Origin: Planctomycetota bacterium
GTDB lineage: Bacteria; Planctomycetota; UBA8742; UBA2392
Reading direction: 5' to 3'
NCBI GenBank assembly: GCA_019636215.1
Contig: JAHBXZ010000010.1
Coordinates: forward strand, 124,001-188,000
DNA length: 64,000 nucleotides
Made by a program: the position numbers and the translations under genes. Below the pieces are notes generated by a model that was not told where the DNA came from, did no database searches, and saw only the letters and a list, made by a program, of their open reading frames with translations. Within the stretch, counting starts at the first letter, position 1. Each line of letters begins with the position of its first letter. Of the stretch, positions 30,283-39,612 are shown in pieces.

Positions 30283-31047
30283 CTACATCGCGATTTCGGC
30301 CAGCACGGGTGTGTGGTCGCTGGGTTTGTCCCAGCCCCGGGGTTCGGTGTCGATCCAGGCTTTCTTCACTTTGTTCTTGAGACCGTCGCTGACCCACACC
30401 TGGTCAATGCGCATGCCCTGGTTCTTGCGAAAGCCGCCGGTGCGGTAATCCCACCACGAATACTGGCCGCCTTTGTCGTCAACCAGCCGCAGGCTGTCGT
30501 GCAGGCCCCACGCTGTCAGGTGCGCAAGCCAGGCAAGTTCGTCGGGGTGAAAGCCGCACTGTTTGGCGGCTTCCTTGGGGTCCCATACGTCCTGGGCCTG
30601 CGGTGCAATGTTGAAATCGCCGCAGATGGCCAGTGGCAGGCTGCTTTTGCCCAGGCCGTCCAGGTGCGCGCGCAGTGCGGCGTAAAAGCGCTTCTTGTAC
30701 TGGAACTTGTCGCTGCGCGGTGATTCACCGTTGGGGCAATAGGCGCTGATTACATGCACGCCTTCGATCACCGCTTCAATCAGGCGCGACTGGCCTTCTT
30801 CGCCGGCAAAGCCCTGCACCACTTCCTCGATGGGCAGCTTCGAAAGAATGGCCACGCCGTTGTAGGTTTTCTGGCCGTACACGGCGGCCTCGTAGCCGGC
30901 CTCGCCGATGGCATCGAAGGGGAAGTCCTCGGTCTGCATCTTGATTTCCTGCAGGCAGACGACGTCGGGCCGGGCCATCTTGAGCCAATCCAGCAGGTGG
31001 CCCAGGCGCACGCGCAAAGAGTTGACGTTCCAGGTGGCGATTCGCAT
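30283..31047 (-). CDS. xthA: Exodeoxyribonuclease III
   Basis: 254-residue AP endonuclease / 3'-5' exonuclease of base-excision repair (EEP fold). MRIATWNVNSLRVRL, C-L-Q-E34-I-K (metal Glu), YNGVAILSK, ICGDFNIAPQAQDVWDP (catalytic Asp/Asn), FRKNQGMRIDQVWVS and PSDHTPVLAEI (catalytic His) appear in the family order, and length is normal. ATG 31047 is the conserved start. It follows the outer-membrane protein gene by 11 bases on the same strand. Confidence 0.96.
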   Translation of the reverse strand: MRIATWNVNSLRVRLGHLLDWLKMARPDVVCLQEIKMQTEDFPFDAIGEAGYEAAVYGQKTYNGVAILSKLPIEEVVQGFAGEEGQSRLIEAVIEGVHVISAYCPNGESPRSDKFQYKKRFYAALRAHLDGLGKSSLPLAICGDFNIAPQAQDVWDPKEAAKQCGFHPDELAWLAHLTAWGLHDSLRLVDDKGGQYSWWDYRTGGFRKNQGMRIDQVWVSDGLKNKVKKAWIDTEPRGWDKPSDHTPVLAEIAM

Positions 31048-31058
31048 GGGCGCGCTGC

Positions 31059-32477
31059 CTAAAAATAGTAGGTGTACCCGACCACCAGCCCGATCGCGAC
31101 ATAGCTGATCGGCTTGCTGGTGGTTTTGCCCAGCAGCAGGTTGGTTTCCAGGGGGTTGTCAAAGTTCACGGGCTGGACGCCCTTACCCGCGCCGAGGGTG
31201 TATTGCAGCCCGATCATGAACTCGTGCTTGGGCAGGTTGTCGTCGTTGCGTGTTGTGTAGGCCACGCCGGTGGCGAAGTGAAACAGGTCCCATGTCGTTA
31301 CGCCGAGAAACATCGGGCTGTCACCGTGGATGTAATCGGCGCCGTAATCCGTGCGGAAGCTCCAGATGCCCGCCCAGTCCTCGTGCCAGCGGTTTTCCAC
31401 GGCCAGCGCGATGTTCAGCGCGCCGCGCCGGCCGTCGTACACGGACAGTACCTCGCGGGTGGACTGTCCGCCTGTGATGCCGCCGCGGATGAACGGAGCG
31501 CTGCCCGATGGCGTGATTGCCTTGTACTTTCCCACCGGCAGGAACCACTCCCATGTGAAGGCCAGGGTGGTGGCGTCTATGCGCCAGTCCAGGCCGCTGG
31601 CGATGCTCCAGGGCGTGCGGAAGTGCGAGGTCATGCCGTCCTGGCGGGCGTTGGCCTCGAAGCTTTCGCCGGTGCCGTCGCCGTTGATGTCAAGGTCGAT
31701 CACCGTCAACTGCCGTGCCACGGTTGCGCCGCCGCCCAGGTGCAGCCCCGGCGAGGTCACGGTAAAGCCCAGTTTCAGGTTGTTGAAATCCAGTGCCACG
31801 CCCAGCTTGCTGACCACGCGCAGGTTCCAGCGCGAGATAACGGCCTGGTTGTCGGCGCCAAAGGTGGCCGGGCTGCTGTTGACGGCGCGCGAGGAAATGC
31901 GCAGGTCAAGGTCGTCATAGCGCAGGCAGCCGAAGTTGGACATGCCGATGCTTAGCCAGTCAGTCATCGCAAACGAATAGCAAAGGCCGGCCCAGTATTC
32001 TTCGCAGCCCACGTTCAGGTCCAGGCTGCCGATGTAGTCTTCCGCGCCGGCGCTGCGCGCGTCGTCAATCACGTTGATCATGGCCTCGCGCCGCGCCGAG
32101 ACCCGCGCCTTGAAGTACTGGCGCGCCACAATCTGGAAGCCCACGGCGTGGCCGGGAGCGCCGTCGAACAGGAACACCCCCGAGGCCGCCAGCGGGATGA
32201 TGTCGCCGCGGGTGCTGGAAAGGCCCAGCCCTTTGCCGGCGCCGTCTTCCATGCTGAAGATGGAAAGCTGATAGCCGGTGGCATTGACCTTGATGGCATC
32301 GTTGCGCAGAAAAGCCAGCCGCCCGGGGTTGTAGTACGCTGCGCTGGTGTCCTCACAGCCGCCCACCACGGCCCCGCCGCGCAGGCCCGAACGCGTACCG
32401 AACTGGTGGGTCCAGTAATGGTGATCCTGCGCAGCCACAGAGGTGCCGGCCAGCGCGAGCAGCAGCAGCCACTTCAT
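31059..32477 (-). CDS. Outer-membrane beta-barrel protein (FadL-like)
   Basis: A 472-residue protein with a cleavable signal peptide (MKWLLLLALAGTSVAAQ). GGCEDTSAAYYNPGRLAF near the N-terminus matches the N-P-x-x-L/A hallmark of FadL/TodX porins, which import hydrophobic compounds. Alternating hydrophobic strands follow, and the chain ends in aromatic GYTYYF, the usual insertion signal for outer-membrane barrels. An E-F-like Asp loop (DLDINGDGTGES) may bind calcium. ATG 32477. It is probably co-transcribed with xthA. Confidence 0.82.
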   Translation of the reverse strand: MKWLLLLALAGTSVAAQDHHYWTHQFGTRSGLRGGAVVGGCEDTSAAYYNPGRLAFLRNDAIKVNATGYQLSIFSMEDGAGKGLGLSSTRGDIIPLAASGVFLFDGAPGHAVGFQIVARQYFKARVSARREAMINVIDDARSAGAEDYIGSLDLNVGCEEYWAGLCYSFAMTDWLSIGMSNFGCLRYDDLDLRISSRAVNSSPATFGADNQAVISRWNLRVVSKLGVALDFNNLKLGFTVTSPGLHLGGGATVARQLTVIDLDINGDGTGESFEANARQDGMTSHFRTPWSIASGLDWRIDATTLAFTWEWFLPVGKYKAITPSGSAPFIRGGITGGQSTREVLSVYDGRRGALNIALAVENRWHEDWAGIWSFRTDYGADYIHGDSPMFLGVTTWDLFHFATGVAYTTRNDDNLPKHEFMIGLQYTLGAGKGVQPVNFDNPLETNLLLGKTTSKPISYVAIGLVVGYTYYF

Positions 32478-32565
32478 GGAAGCCCCCGGGAAGGATGGGC
32501 CCAATATAGCGCCGGGTGGGTGCCTGGTGTCGAGTGTCTGGTGCCTGCGCTGCCCCAGGCCTGCT

Positions 32566-34200
32566 CTATTCCCACAGCCACGCAAGTTCGGCGGCGCGCA
32601 CGCGCAGGTACTCGGGCTCGTAGCGGTAATAGATTTCCAGGTTCAGCACGCACAGCGCCGTCATGTACAGGCGGCCTCCGCCATTGCGCGCCCAGTGGCC
32701 CACAGGGTCAAAGCTGCCCTTGCGCGGGCCGGACTTGCATTGGTTGTCAATCAACGCGCGTTTCAGTGCCGCGTTCCATTCGCGCCAGCGGTTGTCGCCG
32801 CCGCTGGTGTCGCGGCCCAGCAGCATGGAAAGCGAACCGTAGTACCAGGCGTACTCGTTGCTGCCCAGCAGGTCCCCGGCCTTGTGCCAGTCGGGCGCGT
32901 TGCGGGCCAGCCTTTCACGCTGGCGTTGCTGGATGCCGCTGTCGGCGCTTTCGCCCATCAGGCGGCGCGACACGTTGCTGACGGCCAGCATGGCAAGCCC
33001 GCGGGCGTCGGCCCGCACGCCGGTGTTCGCGTACACGCCGTCGCCGTCGTTCATGGTCGCCTGGGCCAGCATGGATTTGACGCGCTGCAGGTTTTCACGC
33101 GGCACGTCAAAGCCCGCTTCTCGCGCAGCCACCAGCGCCATGATGGCCCAGCCGCTGATTGAAAGGTCGTTGCGGTCCGTGCGCTTGAAGTTTGCCTGTG
33201 CGCCGGGCCAGCGCTGGGCGTAATCCCAGCCGCCGCCGGGGCCCTGCATCTCCAGCAGGTACGTAAGCGCGCGCTTGAGGGGCGTGCGCAGCTTCTGGTC
33301 ACCGGATTGCAGGTACAGGTCGCACAACCCCAGTGTCGCCAGCACATGCCCGTACATGTCGGGCCGGTTGCCGTCGCGTTCCAGGCCGAAGCCGCCGTCC
33401 TCAATGCGCTGGTTGGCCAGCAGGTAATCCTTGGCCTGGCGCACCGTCTGGGCAAAGCGCCCGCCGGTGTGCACATAGCCCGCGCCGGTAAAGGCCATCA
33501 GGCACAGGCCCGTCACGCCGATGTCGTTGCGGCCCAGGCCCATGCCCTCAGCGCCTTTCTGCAGCGCGCTGGCGTTGGGCAGGTAGTGGCCCATGTAGCC
33601 GTCGCTGTCCCAGCGGCCGTCGCTGTCCTGCACACCCGCCAGCCAGGCCAGGCCCATTTCCACGGCGTCTTCGGTTTCGGCCGATCCGCCGTTGCGGCGC
33701 AGTCCTTCGCCGCTGCGGCCCTGACCGCGCAGGCCGTGGCTGCCGCCGCCGGGCGTGAAGCTGGCCTCGCCGGAGCCGCTTGCACCGCCGGCGGGGCGCA
33801 TCTGTGCCAGGCGCTGGGCCAGGGTCATGCTGTCGGCGGGGGCTTCTTCGGATGAGTTTTCGGGCTGTGATTCGGGCTGCGGCCTGGTGTATTCGCGGGC
33901 CGGCAGCGGCGCGGGGACGACGTCCTGGGTCTGCCTGAGGATCTCGGCCACGCTGGGCTGGGCGCTTTGCGCCTGGGCGGGTTCGCCTGGCGCGGCACCG
34001 GCGTCGTCCTGCTGCTGGTCGTCATCGGGGTCATCGCCGACCAGCGCCGAGACTTTCAGTGTCACGCCCGTCGAGGCCGGCTGCTGCATCATCGAAAACA
34101 GCTTGTGGTTGATGAACAGCGTCAGCGCCAGCAGGTGCAGGCTCAGGGTCATCAGCGCCGGTGTTACCCAGTCGCGGTGTTTGCGGCGGCGGTCAGTCAT
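32566..34200 (-). CDS. Anchored squalene-cyclase-fold (terpene cyclase/prenyltransferase-like) protein
   Basis: A 544-residue protein. One N-terminal membrane helix (~12-31) and an acidic/Gln-rich low-complexity linker (DDPDDDQQQDDAG) lead to an alpha/alpha toroid of the prenyltransferase/squalene-oxidase-repeat type: AVEMGLAWLAGVQDSDGRWDSDGYMGHY, AKDYLLANQRIEDGGFG and RALTYLLEMQGPGGGWDYAQR. These repeats (L-L-x-x-Q-x-x-D-G-x-W/F) are common in planctomycete envelope proteins, where the catalytic cyclase DxDD is lacking, as it seems to be here. ATG 34200; the start overlaps the upstream gene by 8 bases. Confidence 0.83.
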   Translation of the reverse strand: MTDRRRKHRDWVTPALMTLSLHLLALTLFINHKLFSMMQQPASTGVTLKVSALVGDDPDDDQQQDDAGAAPGEPAQAQSAQPSVAEILRQTQDVVPAPLPAREYTRPQPESQPENSSEEAPADSMTLAQRLAQMRPAGGASGSGEASFTPGGGSHGLRGQGRSGEGLRRNGGSAETEDAVEMGLAWLAGVQDSDGRWDSDGYMGHYLPNASALQKGAEGMGLGRNDIGVTGLCLMAFTGAGYVHTGGRFAQTVRQAKDYLLANQRIEDGGFGLERDGNRPDMYGHVLATLGLCDLYLQSGDQKLRTPLKRALTYLLEMQGPGGGWDYAQRWPGAQANFKRTDRNDLSISGWAIMALVAAREAGFDVPRENLQRVKSMLAQATMNDGDGVYANTGVRADARGLAMLAVSNVSRRLMGESADSGIQQRQRERLARNAPDWHKAGDLLGSNEYAWYYGSLSMLLGRDTSGGDNRWREWNAALKRALIDNQCKSGPRKGSFDPVGHWARNGGGRLYMTALCVLNLEIYYRYEPEYLRVRAAELAWLWE

Positions 34201-35407
34201 GCTTGCCCTTGCGGCGCTCGAGTTCGCGCTGCAGGGCGCGCAGGTATTCCTCAAGCTCGCTGCTGGTCATGTCCTTGATCTCGCGCGTGGCGCTGCCGGT
34301 CAGGCGGCCCTTGGCCTTGCGGGCTTCCAGCTTCACGGATTCGCTGGGGTCGTTTTCAATCATGCTGTCCAGCATGGGCAGGGCCTCGCGATCCGACAGC
34401 ACCGCGCACACGCGGCAGGCCAGGGCGCGGGTGTTGTCGTCGGGCTCGCGCAGCAGGCTGCGCACATGCGGGCGGGTGGCCACCAACCGGCGCGAACCAG
34501 CGGCAATCAGGCCTTCCCACACGTCGGCCAGGCTTTTGCTCTGCAGTTGCAGAATCACCGGCAGGGCCAGCTGCTGTTCGATCTCGGCCAGCTCGCGGGC
34601 GACCTCGGGTGTCATGGCCGGCGCCGGCGGTCGCGCGGGGGGTTCGGGCTGCAGGTCCGGTTGCTGCGGCGGCTGCTGTGGCGGCTGCTTTGGCTGGACG
34701 GTGCCGTCGATGGGCGGGTTCTCGGGCGTCAGGCGGTCCTGCGGGCGTTCGGCGCGGCGGTCAGGGCGTGAGTCGTTGCCTCGTGCCGCCATCGCCTCGT
34801 TCAGTTTCTGCTGGCTGGTCACCGCAAAGTAAATGGAGACCGCAAACATCGGCAGCACAATGGCAAACAGCAGCACCGGCAGAATCGGCCGCTTTTCTTC
34901 AGCGCGGGCTTCGCGCACGAACTCTTCGGCGGACTGGCGCGCCGCAGGCACCGGCCGGCGCACACTGGCCGGCAAGGCCCGACCTGCGGGCAATCGCGGC
35001 GCGGCGACAACCGGCGGCTGGGCGGGCAAGGGCTGCGCGGCGGGCTGCGCAGCCGGCAATGCCGAGGGCATACGGGCGCTGGCCGGGGCCATGACTTCAG
35101 GCGCGTGGGCCGAAGGCTGGCAGCGTGAACAATGCAGCGCCCCGCCGGCACGCGAGGCCCGGCCCTCAATCAGGTCAAGCGCGGTCACGGGAATGCCGCA
35201 GCCTTCGCAATGCCACACGGCCCCCGCGTATTCGGCCAGCGGCTTGGGCACACCCGCAACGGGCGCCGCCGCGGCCCTGGCGGCGGATTGCTGGCGTCCG
35301 ACACAGCTTGCGCAAACCAGGTCGCCGCCGCGGTCTACGGCCTCGCCGCGCGCGACACTGCCTTCGCTGAGGGGTTTGCCGCACTGGTCGCAGAAGCTGA
35401 GCTGCAT
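34193..35407 (-). CDS. Zinc-ribbon, transmembrane, HEAT-repeat protein
   Basis: A 404-residue protein. Four CxxC pairs (C6/C9 with C32/C35; C67/C70 with C93/C96) form two N-terminal zinc ribbons. An Ala/Pro-rich linker, one membrane helix (~174-196), a Pro/Gln-rich linker and HEAT-like helices (LREPDDNTRALACRVCAVLSDREALPMLD) follow, with a coiled tail (SSELEEYLRALQRELERRKG). No catalytic motif. It overlaps the squalene-cyclase-fold gene by 8 bases, so the two products are probably made together and may form one membrane complex. Confidence 0.78.
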   Translation of the reverse strand: MQLSFCDQCGKPLSEGSVARGEAVDRGGDLVCASCVGRQQSAARAAAAPVAGVPKPLAEYAGAVWHCEGCGIPVTALDLIEGRASRAGGALHCSRCQPSAHAPEVMAPASARMPSALPAAQPAAQPLPAQPPVVAAPRLPAGRALPASVRRPVPAARQSAEEFVREARAEEKRPILPVLLFAIVLPMFAVSIYFAVTSQQKLNEAMAARGNDSRPDRRAERPQDRLTPENPPIDGTVQPKQPPQQPPQQPDLQPEPPARPPAPAMTPEVARELAEIEQQLALPVILQLQSKSLADVWEGLIAAGSRRLVATRPHVRSLLREPDDNTRALACRVCAVLSDREALPMLDSMIENDPSESVKLEARKAKGRLTGSATREIKDMTSSELEEYLRALQRELERRKGKHD

Positions 35408-35623
35408 ACAGGCCCAATCCAGGGGCGGGCCCAGGGGAACAAGGGGCCTGAGCCCCGCCGGAATTGTACCCCTTCGGCAAGGACTATGACAGCCGCGGCC
35501 CAAAGCCAATTTCGCGAATCGGCAATCAGCCAGATCCGGTTCTGCGACGAGCCGGCTCTGGCGCCAGCTTGGTTTCGACGACAGGTCGCTGTCAGCCGGG
35601 TTCTGCTGCCCTCGCCTGGCGCG

Positions 35624-36895
35624 CTAGCGGGCGGAACCCTGTACGCGTGATTCTGAATGGGTGCGGGGTGCTGCCGCGTTTCCGGCAGCGGCATGGGGGC
35701 GCGCGCCGCGGGTCGGGCTGACCGCAGGGCGGGCGGCTGCCCCGTTGGGGGCGCGAACCGCACCGGCGTTGCCCGGCCTTGCGGGCAGGGGCTGGCCCGC
35801 GTCGCGAGACGTGCCGCCTTCCAGGCCCTGGCCGCCGTTGATGGCCTTGATGCCTGCGCGGGCACGGTCGCCAACCTTGGTGTTGCCGGCGCGGCTGGCA
35901 ATGTCTTCCAGTTTCTTGCGGCCGGCGGCGGTGTCGGCGTTGGGACGGGCGAGGTCGGCCTCGGCGGTCTCGAGTTCGTCCTTGGCCTGCTTGAACTTCG
36001 CGTAGGTATCGCTGCGCCGCCAGGTGTCGGCCTTGGTGATCAGGTCCTGCGCGCCGGGCACGGCCTTGAACTTGTCGGCCATGACGTCGGCGCGGTCCAC
36101 GGTGTCGATCGGGTCGTAGTCGAAGCTTTCCTCGAACTTGCGGGTGCGGTCTTTGACCAGGCCGGTCAGCCATTCCTTGAGAACTTCGGCGTCGCTTTTG
36201 TCCTGTTGGCGGCTTTCGGGTTTGTCGGCGATCTCGGTGGCCTTATGCCAGGCGTCGTTGTATTCGCCCTTGCGGATGTGTTCAAACGCGCCCTTGCAGG
36301 CGCCGGTCATCCTGCGCGGCAGGCGCACGCATTCGCAGTTCAGGCCGGCGAACACGGCGTCGGCCGTTGCGTTCAGGTCGCGGATTTCGTCGCGGGTGCT
36401 GAACCAGTCGTGGTCGCAGACAAAGCCGTTTTCGTCCAGCACCACGGCTTGCGGTGTGCCGGCAATGCCGTCGAGTGTGAACAGCGGGTTGGACTCTTCG
36501 TTGAGGTCGCGGGCCACGGGCATGGTCCAGCCCTTGGCGCGCAGATGCGCGCGGGTGGCGGCGACATCGGCCACATAGGCGTCTTTGTCTTTGTCAAAGG
36601 CCGTGTTGATGGCCAGCACCAGCGCGCACTTGGAGTAGCCATAGCGTTCGTGCAGCTTCTGCAGGGCAGGCATGGCCTGTTCTTCGCAGCCGGGGCAGCC
36701 GCGCTGGTAGAAGCAGAAGAACACCATCTTGCCGGCAAAGTCGGCCTGGGTGATCGGGTCGCCCTGCACCATTTCGGTTTCGAGTTTCAGTTCCGGGCAA
36801 AGCTGGCCCAGCAGGTTGCTGCCCTTGGCTTCGGCCTGCGCGAACATGGCGCAGGGCAACAGGGTAATGGCAAACAAAAGCGCGCGTGGCGACAT
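35624..36895 (-). CDS. Secreted thioredoxin-fold (AhpC/TSA-like) protein
   Basis: A 423-residue protein with a signal peptide (~1-23). The N-terminal ~190 residues are a thioredoxin/AhpC-TSA domain with the redox pair C67-PG-C70 (FCFYQRGCPGCEEQ) and the cis-Pro segment GIAGTPQAVVLDENG. The middle is helical. The last ~60 residues are Ala/Pro/Arg/Asn-rich low complexity (RPGNAGAVRAPNGAAARPAV), probably disordered. Likely a periplasmic thiol-disulfide reductase or oxidase; a substrate cannot be assigned. The 216 bases between its stop and 35407 hold no gene. Confidence 0.82.
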   Translation of the reverse strand: MSPRALLFAITLLPCAMFAQAEAKGSNLLGQLCPELKLETEMVQGDPITQADFAGKMVFFCFYQRGCPGCEEQAMPALQKLHERYGYSKCALVLAINTAFDKDKDAYVADVAATRAHLRAKGWTMPVARDLNEESNPLFTLDGIAGTPQAVVLDENGFVCDHDWFSTRDEIRDLNATADAVFAGLNCECVRLPRRMTGACKGAFEHIRKGEYNDAWHKATEIADKPESRQQDKSDAEVLKEWLTGLVKDRTRKFEESFDYDPIDTVDRADVMADKFKAVPGAQDLITKADTWRRSDTYAKFKQAKDELETAEADLARPNADTAAGRKKLEDIASRAGNTKVGDRARAGIKAINGGQGLEGGTSRDAGQPLPARPGNAGAVRAPNGAAARPAVSPTRGARPHAAAGNAAAPRTHSESRVQGSAR

Positions 36896-37011
36896 GGCGT
36901 CTCCTGGAGAGTGGTTGGAGTTGGCGGGTGCGGCGACTGACAGAAGATGGAACGCGCCGTGACAGGTCGCGTTGGGAAAAACAGTGCGCAGGGGTGTGGA
37001 AGAGATCCCGC

Positions 37012-37539
37012 TTACTCAAGGTCGCGCAGGACGTCCTGCTCAAACTGCCTGAGGTCGCCGATCTCTTTCAGCATCTCGCGCTCTATGGCCCCGATCGCGC
37101 CGCGGGTGGGTTTCTCCAGCGCGCTGCCATCGCCGGCCTTGCCCTTGGTGCCCAGGTTGGCCAGGCGGTCGGCCATGTCCTGCGAGGTCAGGATCTTCGC
37201 GCCCGCCAGCCGGCAGGCCGTGGCCACGGCGCGGTCGCTGCTGACTACCTTGAGCTTTTCGGCGTTGCGGGCCTGTTCTACGTACTCGCGCAGGGCGCGA
37301 TCGGCGCTTTCGTTGCCTTCGCCGCAGAAGGTGATGCTGAGGCCGTCGTGCTTGAGATCGCCCGCCCCGACCTGCCCGGGTGTGCCGTCAAAGAAGACCT
37401 TCACCTGGGTGCTTTCGCGCCGGGCGATGTGCGCCAGCAGTTCGATCAGCCGCGCGCGGGCGCGGCCCCAGTCGGCGGGCAGCAGGCCCTTGTGGCGGGC
37501 CAGCGCGTGTTGAAGATTGTAGCCATCCACGACGTACAT
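37012..37539 (-). CDS. YacP-like NYN-domain nuclease
   Basis: A 175-residue PIN-like protein beginning MYVVDGYNLQHAL (first catalytic Asp), with VKVFFDGTPG, E-S-A-D-R-A-L and KVVSSDRAVATACRLAGAKILTSQDM holding the further acidic residues of the NYN (DUF901/YacP, Rae1) family. Family members are endoribonucleases; Bacillus Rae1 cleaves mRNA on the ribosome. ATG 37539 is used because the family starts MxxVDGYN. No linked partner gene. Confidence 0.85.
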   Translation of the reverse strand: MYVVDGYNLQHALARHKGLLPADWGRARARLIELLAHIARRESTQVKVFFDGTPGQVGAGDLKHDGLSITFCGEGNESADRALREYVEQARNAEKLKVVSSDRAVATACRLAGAKILTSQDMADRLANLGTKGKAGDGSALEKPTRGAIGAIEREMLKEIGDLRQFEQDVLRDLE

Positions 37540-37650
37540 GGCGCAAGTGTAGCATGGCAGGCGACGTCGACGGTCGACGGGAACCGGAGTTACACAGCCG
37601 TTACGCCACTGATGCGCGGAAAATCGTGTAATGGGCACAGGAGAGAAGCC

Positions 37651-38367
37651 ATGAACAAACTGATGCTGTGCGCCGCGCTGGCCCTTGCCGCCATTACCTG
37701 CATGGCCTGCGCGCAGACCGCCAAACCGCAGCCTGAACCCACCCCGGAAAAGGCGCCAGAGAAAGCACCGGAGAAAGCCCCCGAGAAAACTCCTGTGGCC
37801 GAAGACGCCGAGATCACCCTGTGGCGCGACAAGCTGCTGGCAGTCGCGGCGGATTACCGCCAGTTCACCAAAATGGCCGAAGACCCTTCGTACGGCCCAA
37901 CCATGTGCCGCGCGCCGTTGCCCCGGTCACCCTTTCTCAGCCAGGCCGAAAGCGGCGCCCACGGGCGCAAGCTGTACTTCCTGTGGGTGAAATCGCCCGA
38001 CACCTACGAGACGGTGGGCTGGGTAGGCCGTTACAGCGACCTGCCCGAAGGCACCAGGATCAACCAGCCGGTGGGCCAGGCCCTGGTGAAGGAGAGTTTC
38101 GTGCCCGGGCCGGGTGCGGATCCCGCCAACCCCAAGGCTCCGCGCCCGCTGGGCGAGAAACACGCGCTGTTTGTGATGTTGAAGCTCGACCCGGGGACGC
38201 CAGGCACGGACAAGGGCTGGGTGTATGGCACGCTGACAGCCGACGGCCGCGAAGTGACCGGCGCCGGGCGCATGCAGAACTGCATGAAATGCCACGATGA
38301 CACCACCAACGACCGCATGTTCGGCATGCCCGAAAACGGCTATCGCGCCACGGCGTTCAAGGATTGA
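37651..38367 (+). CDS. Haem-c lipoprotein with PEKA repeats
   Basis: A 238-residue exported lipoprotein: signal peptide with two candidate lipobox Cys (C17, C20), then a Pro/Glu/Lys linker of four near-identical units (P-E-K-A, ~32-48), then a globular domain with one haem-c attachment motif C211-MK-C214-H215 near the C-terminus (GRMQNCMKCHDDTTNDRMFG). The C-terminal position resembles the cytochrome P460-type / CxxCH electron carriers. ATG 37651 follows AGGAGAG. Probably a periplasmic mono-haem electron carrier. Confidence 0.82.
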   Translation: MNKLMLCAALALAAITCMACAQTAKPQPEPTPEKAPEKAPEKAPEKTPVAEDAEITLWRDKLLAVAADYRQFTKMAEDPSYGPTMCRAPLPRSPFLSQAESGAHGRKLYFLWVKSPDTYETVGWVGRYSDLPEGTRINQPVGQALVKESFVPGPGADPANPKAPRPLGEKHALFVMLKLDPGTPGTDKGWVYGTLTADGREVTGAGRMQNCMKCHDDTTNDRMFGMPENGYRATAFKD

Positions 38368-38373
38368 TGCCGG

Positions 38374-39294
38374 TCAGGCGCTGTCTTTGTTGCGGTTGAT
38401 GTCTTCTTTGGTGATGCGCGTGATGGTCAGTGTGCGCCCCGGGCCGCCCAGCGTTTCGTGGTGAGGGTGGGTCGGTTCCATTTCTCCGAAGCGCAGAAAG
38501 ATTTCTTCGGCGATCTGCATGGTGTGCCCGGGCTGCAGTTCGCGGTCGCTGCCCATGACGTACAGAAAGATGTTCATGAACAGGTCCAGCACATCGCTGG
38601 GCTTGTCGTCGGCGGTGCCCTCCATGACAAAATCCGGCGCGCCGAACAGGTGATGGCCCTTGGTTGCAAACCAGATGCGGCCCTCGTCGTGGAACTTGAT
38701 GAACCCCGTAAACACGATGGGCGGAATCTGGTCGCGGCAGGCCTTGAGCATTTCCTGGCTGCCGAACTCGCGCACCACCTGTGCCGGGGCGCAGGTCCAG
38801 GCGGATTCGTGCAGAACGCCCGCCAGCCGGTCGCCGCCCAGGGCAAAAGCCAGCTTGAACAGCGCCAGGTGTTTTTCCAGCGGGTTGCTGCCGCCGCCCT
38901 GGTGGATCAGTACGCAATGGGCCTTGTGCTGCAACATGGCCTGGCGGCCTTCGCCGGTCCAGGCGCTGGCCTCGACGGTGCGGTCCAGCACGGCCTGGGG
39001 CACCGGCACGTCAAGGCCGACGACATCAATGACATGGCTGTCGAACTCAAAGCGGCCATAGAACACGTTGCCGGGGGGCGCTGCCGGTTCATCGGCCAGT
39101 CGCGAGGAAAAGGTCGGGGGTATCTTCAGCGGCTCAATTGCCGCCAGGGCGCGGCACACGGCCGGGGCATCCAGCGGCGCGGACCCCGTCAGCAGCAACA
39201 GGATGCCCGGGGACTCCAGGCGTGCCGCGTGGGCCGCCGACCAGCGGCCTTTGCCGGGGCTCTTGCGGCCGAACATGCGCGAAAAGAAACCCAT
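38374..39294 (-). CDS. DUF4261 protein
   Basis: A 306-residue cytoplasmic protein of the DUF4261 family: SPGILLLLTGSAPLDAPAVCRALAA at the start, central hydrophobic beta strands (VLIHQGGGSNPLEKHLALFKLAFAL), and the C-terminal FATKGHHLFGAPDFVMEG, then LDLFMNIFLYVM and LQPGHTMQI. DUF4261 proteins are of unknown function and sometimes occur in polymorphic-toxin immunity loci; no toxin gene is present here. ATG 39294. It converges on the haem-c lipoprotein gene with 6 bases between stops. Confidence 0.82.
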   Translation of the reverse strand: MGFFSRMFGRKSPGKGRWSAAHAARLESPGILLLLTGSAPLDAPAVCRALAAIEPLKIPPTFSSRLADEPAAPPGNVFYGRFEFDSHVIDVVGLDVPVPQAVLDRTVEASAWTGEGRQAMLQHKAHCVLIHQGGGSNPLEKHLALFKLAFALGGDRLAGVLHESAWTCAPAQVVREFGSQEMLKACRDQIPPIVFTGFIKFHDEGRIWFATKGHHLFGAPDFVMEGTADDKPSDVLDLFMNIFLYVMGSDRELQPGHTMQIAEEIFLRFGEMEPTHPHHETLGGPGRTLTITRITKEDINRNKDSA

Positions 39295-39389
39295 GGGGGC
39301 ATTGTGCGGCAGGCGGGCCCGCGCCACAACCCCGGCCAAGACTGGCAATGGGGGGGCGCTATGCCTTACACTGTGCGCACGAGGAAACC

Positions 39390-39608
39390 ATGGCAAGCAA
39401 GGGCTACAAAGTCCTGGTCAAGGGCGAGCTGAAAGGCCCGTTCAAGGAAAGCAGCATCGTAAACGGCATCCGTGCCGGCATGCTGCCGCTTTCGGCCAAG
39501 CTGCTTGACCTTGAGACGGGGCAGTACATCGAGGCACGCAAGCTGGTGGGCGAAAAGACGCTTTCGGACTACGACAACACCATCCCGTTGTTCGAGGGCG
39601 AGTTCTAG
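39390..39608 (+). CDS. GYF-like small protein
   Basis: A 72-residue protein, MASKGYKVLVKGELKGPFKE, then SSIVNGIRAGMLPLSAKLLDLETGQYIEARKL. The G-P-F/Y, I-x-x-G-x-L-P and W/Y-positions resemble the GYF_2 fold that binds Pro-rich peptides and is often fused to membrane proteins in planctomycetes; here it is alone. ATG 39390 follows GAGGAAACC. Confidence 0.75.
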   Translation: MASKGYKVLVKGELKGPFKESSIVNGIRAGMLPLSAKLLDLETGQYIEARKLVGEKTLSDYDNTIPLFEGEF

Positions 39609-39612
39609 CCCG

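Noticed and set aside
37740..37800. PEKAPEKA units considered as a DNA-level CRISPR-like or satellite array
   Set aside because: Only about four units of 12 bases in frame within a lipoprotein linker; no spacers.
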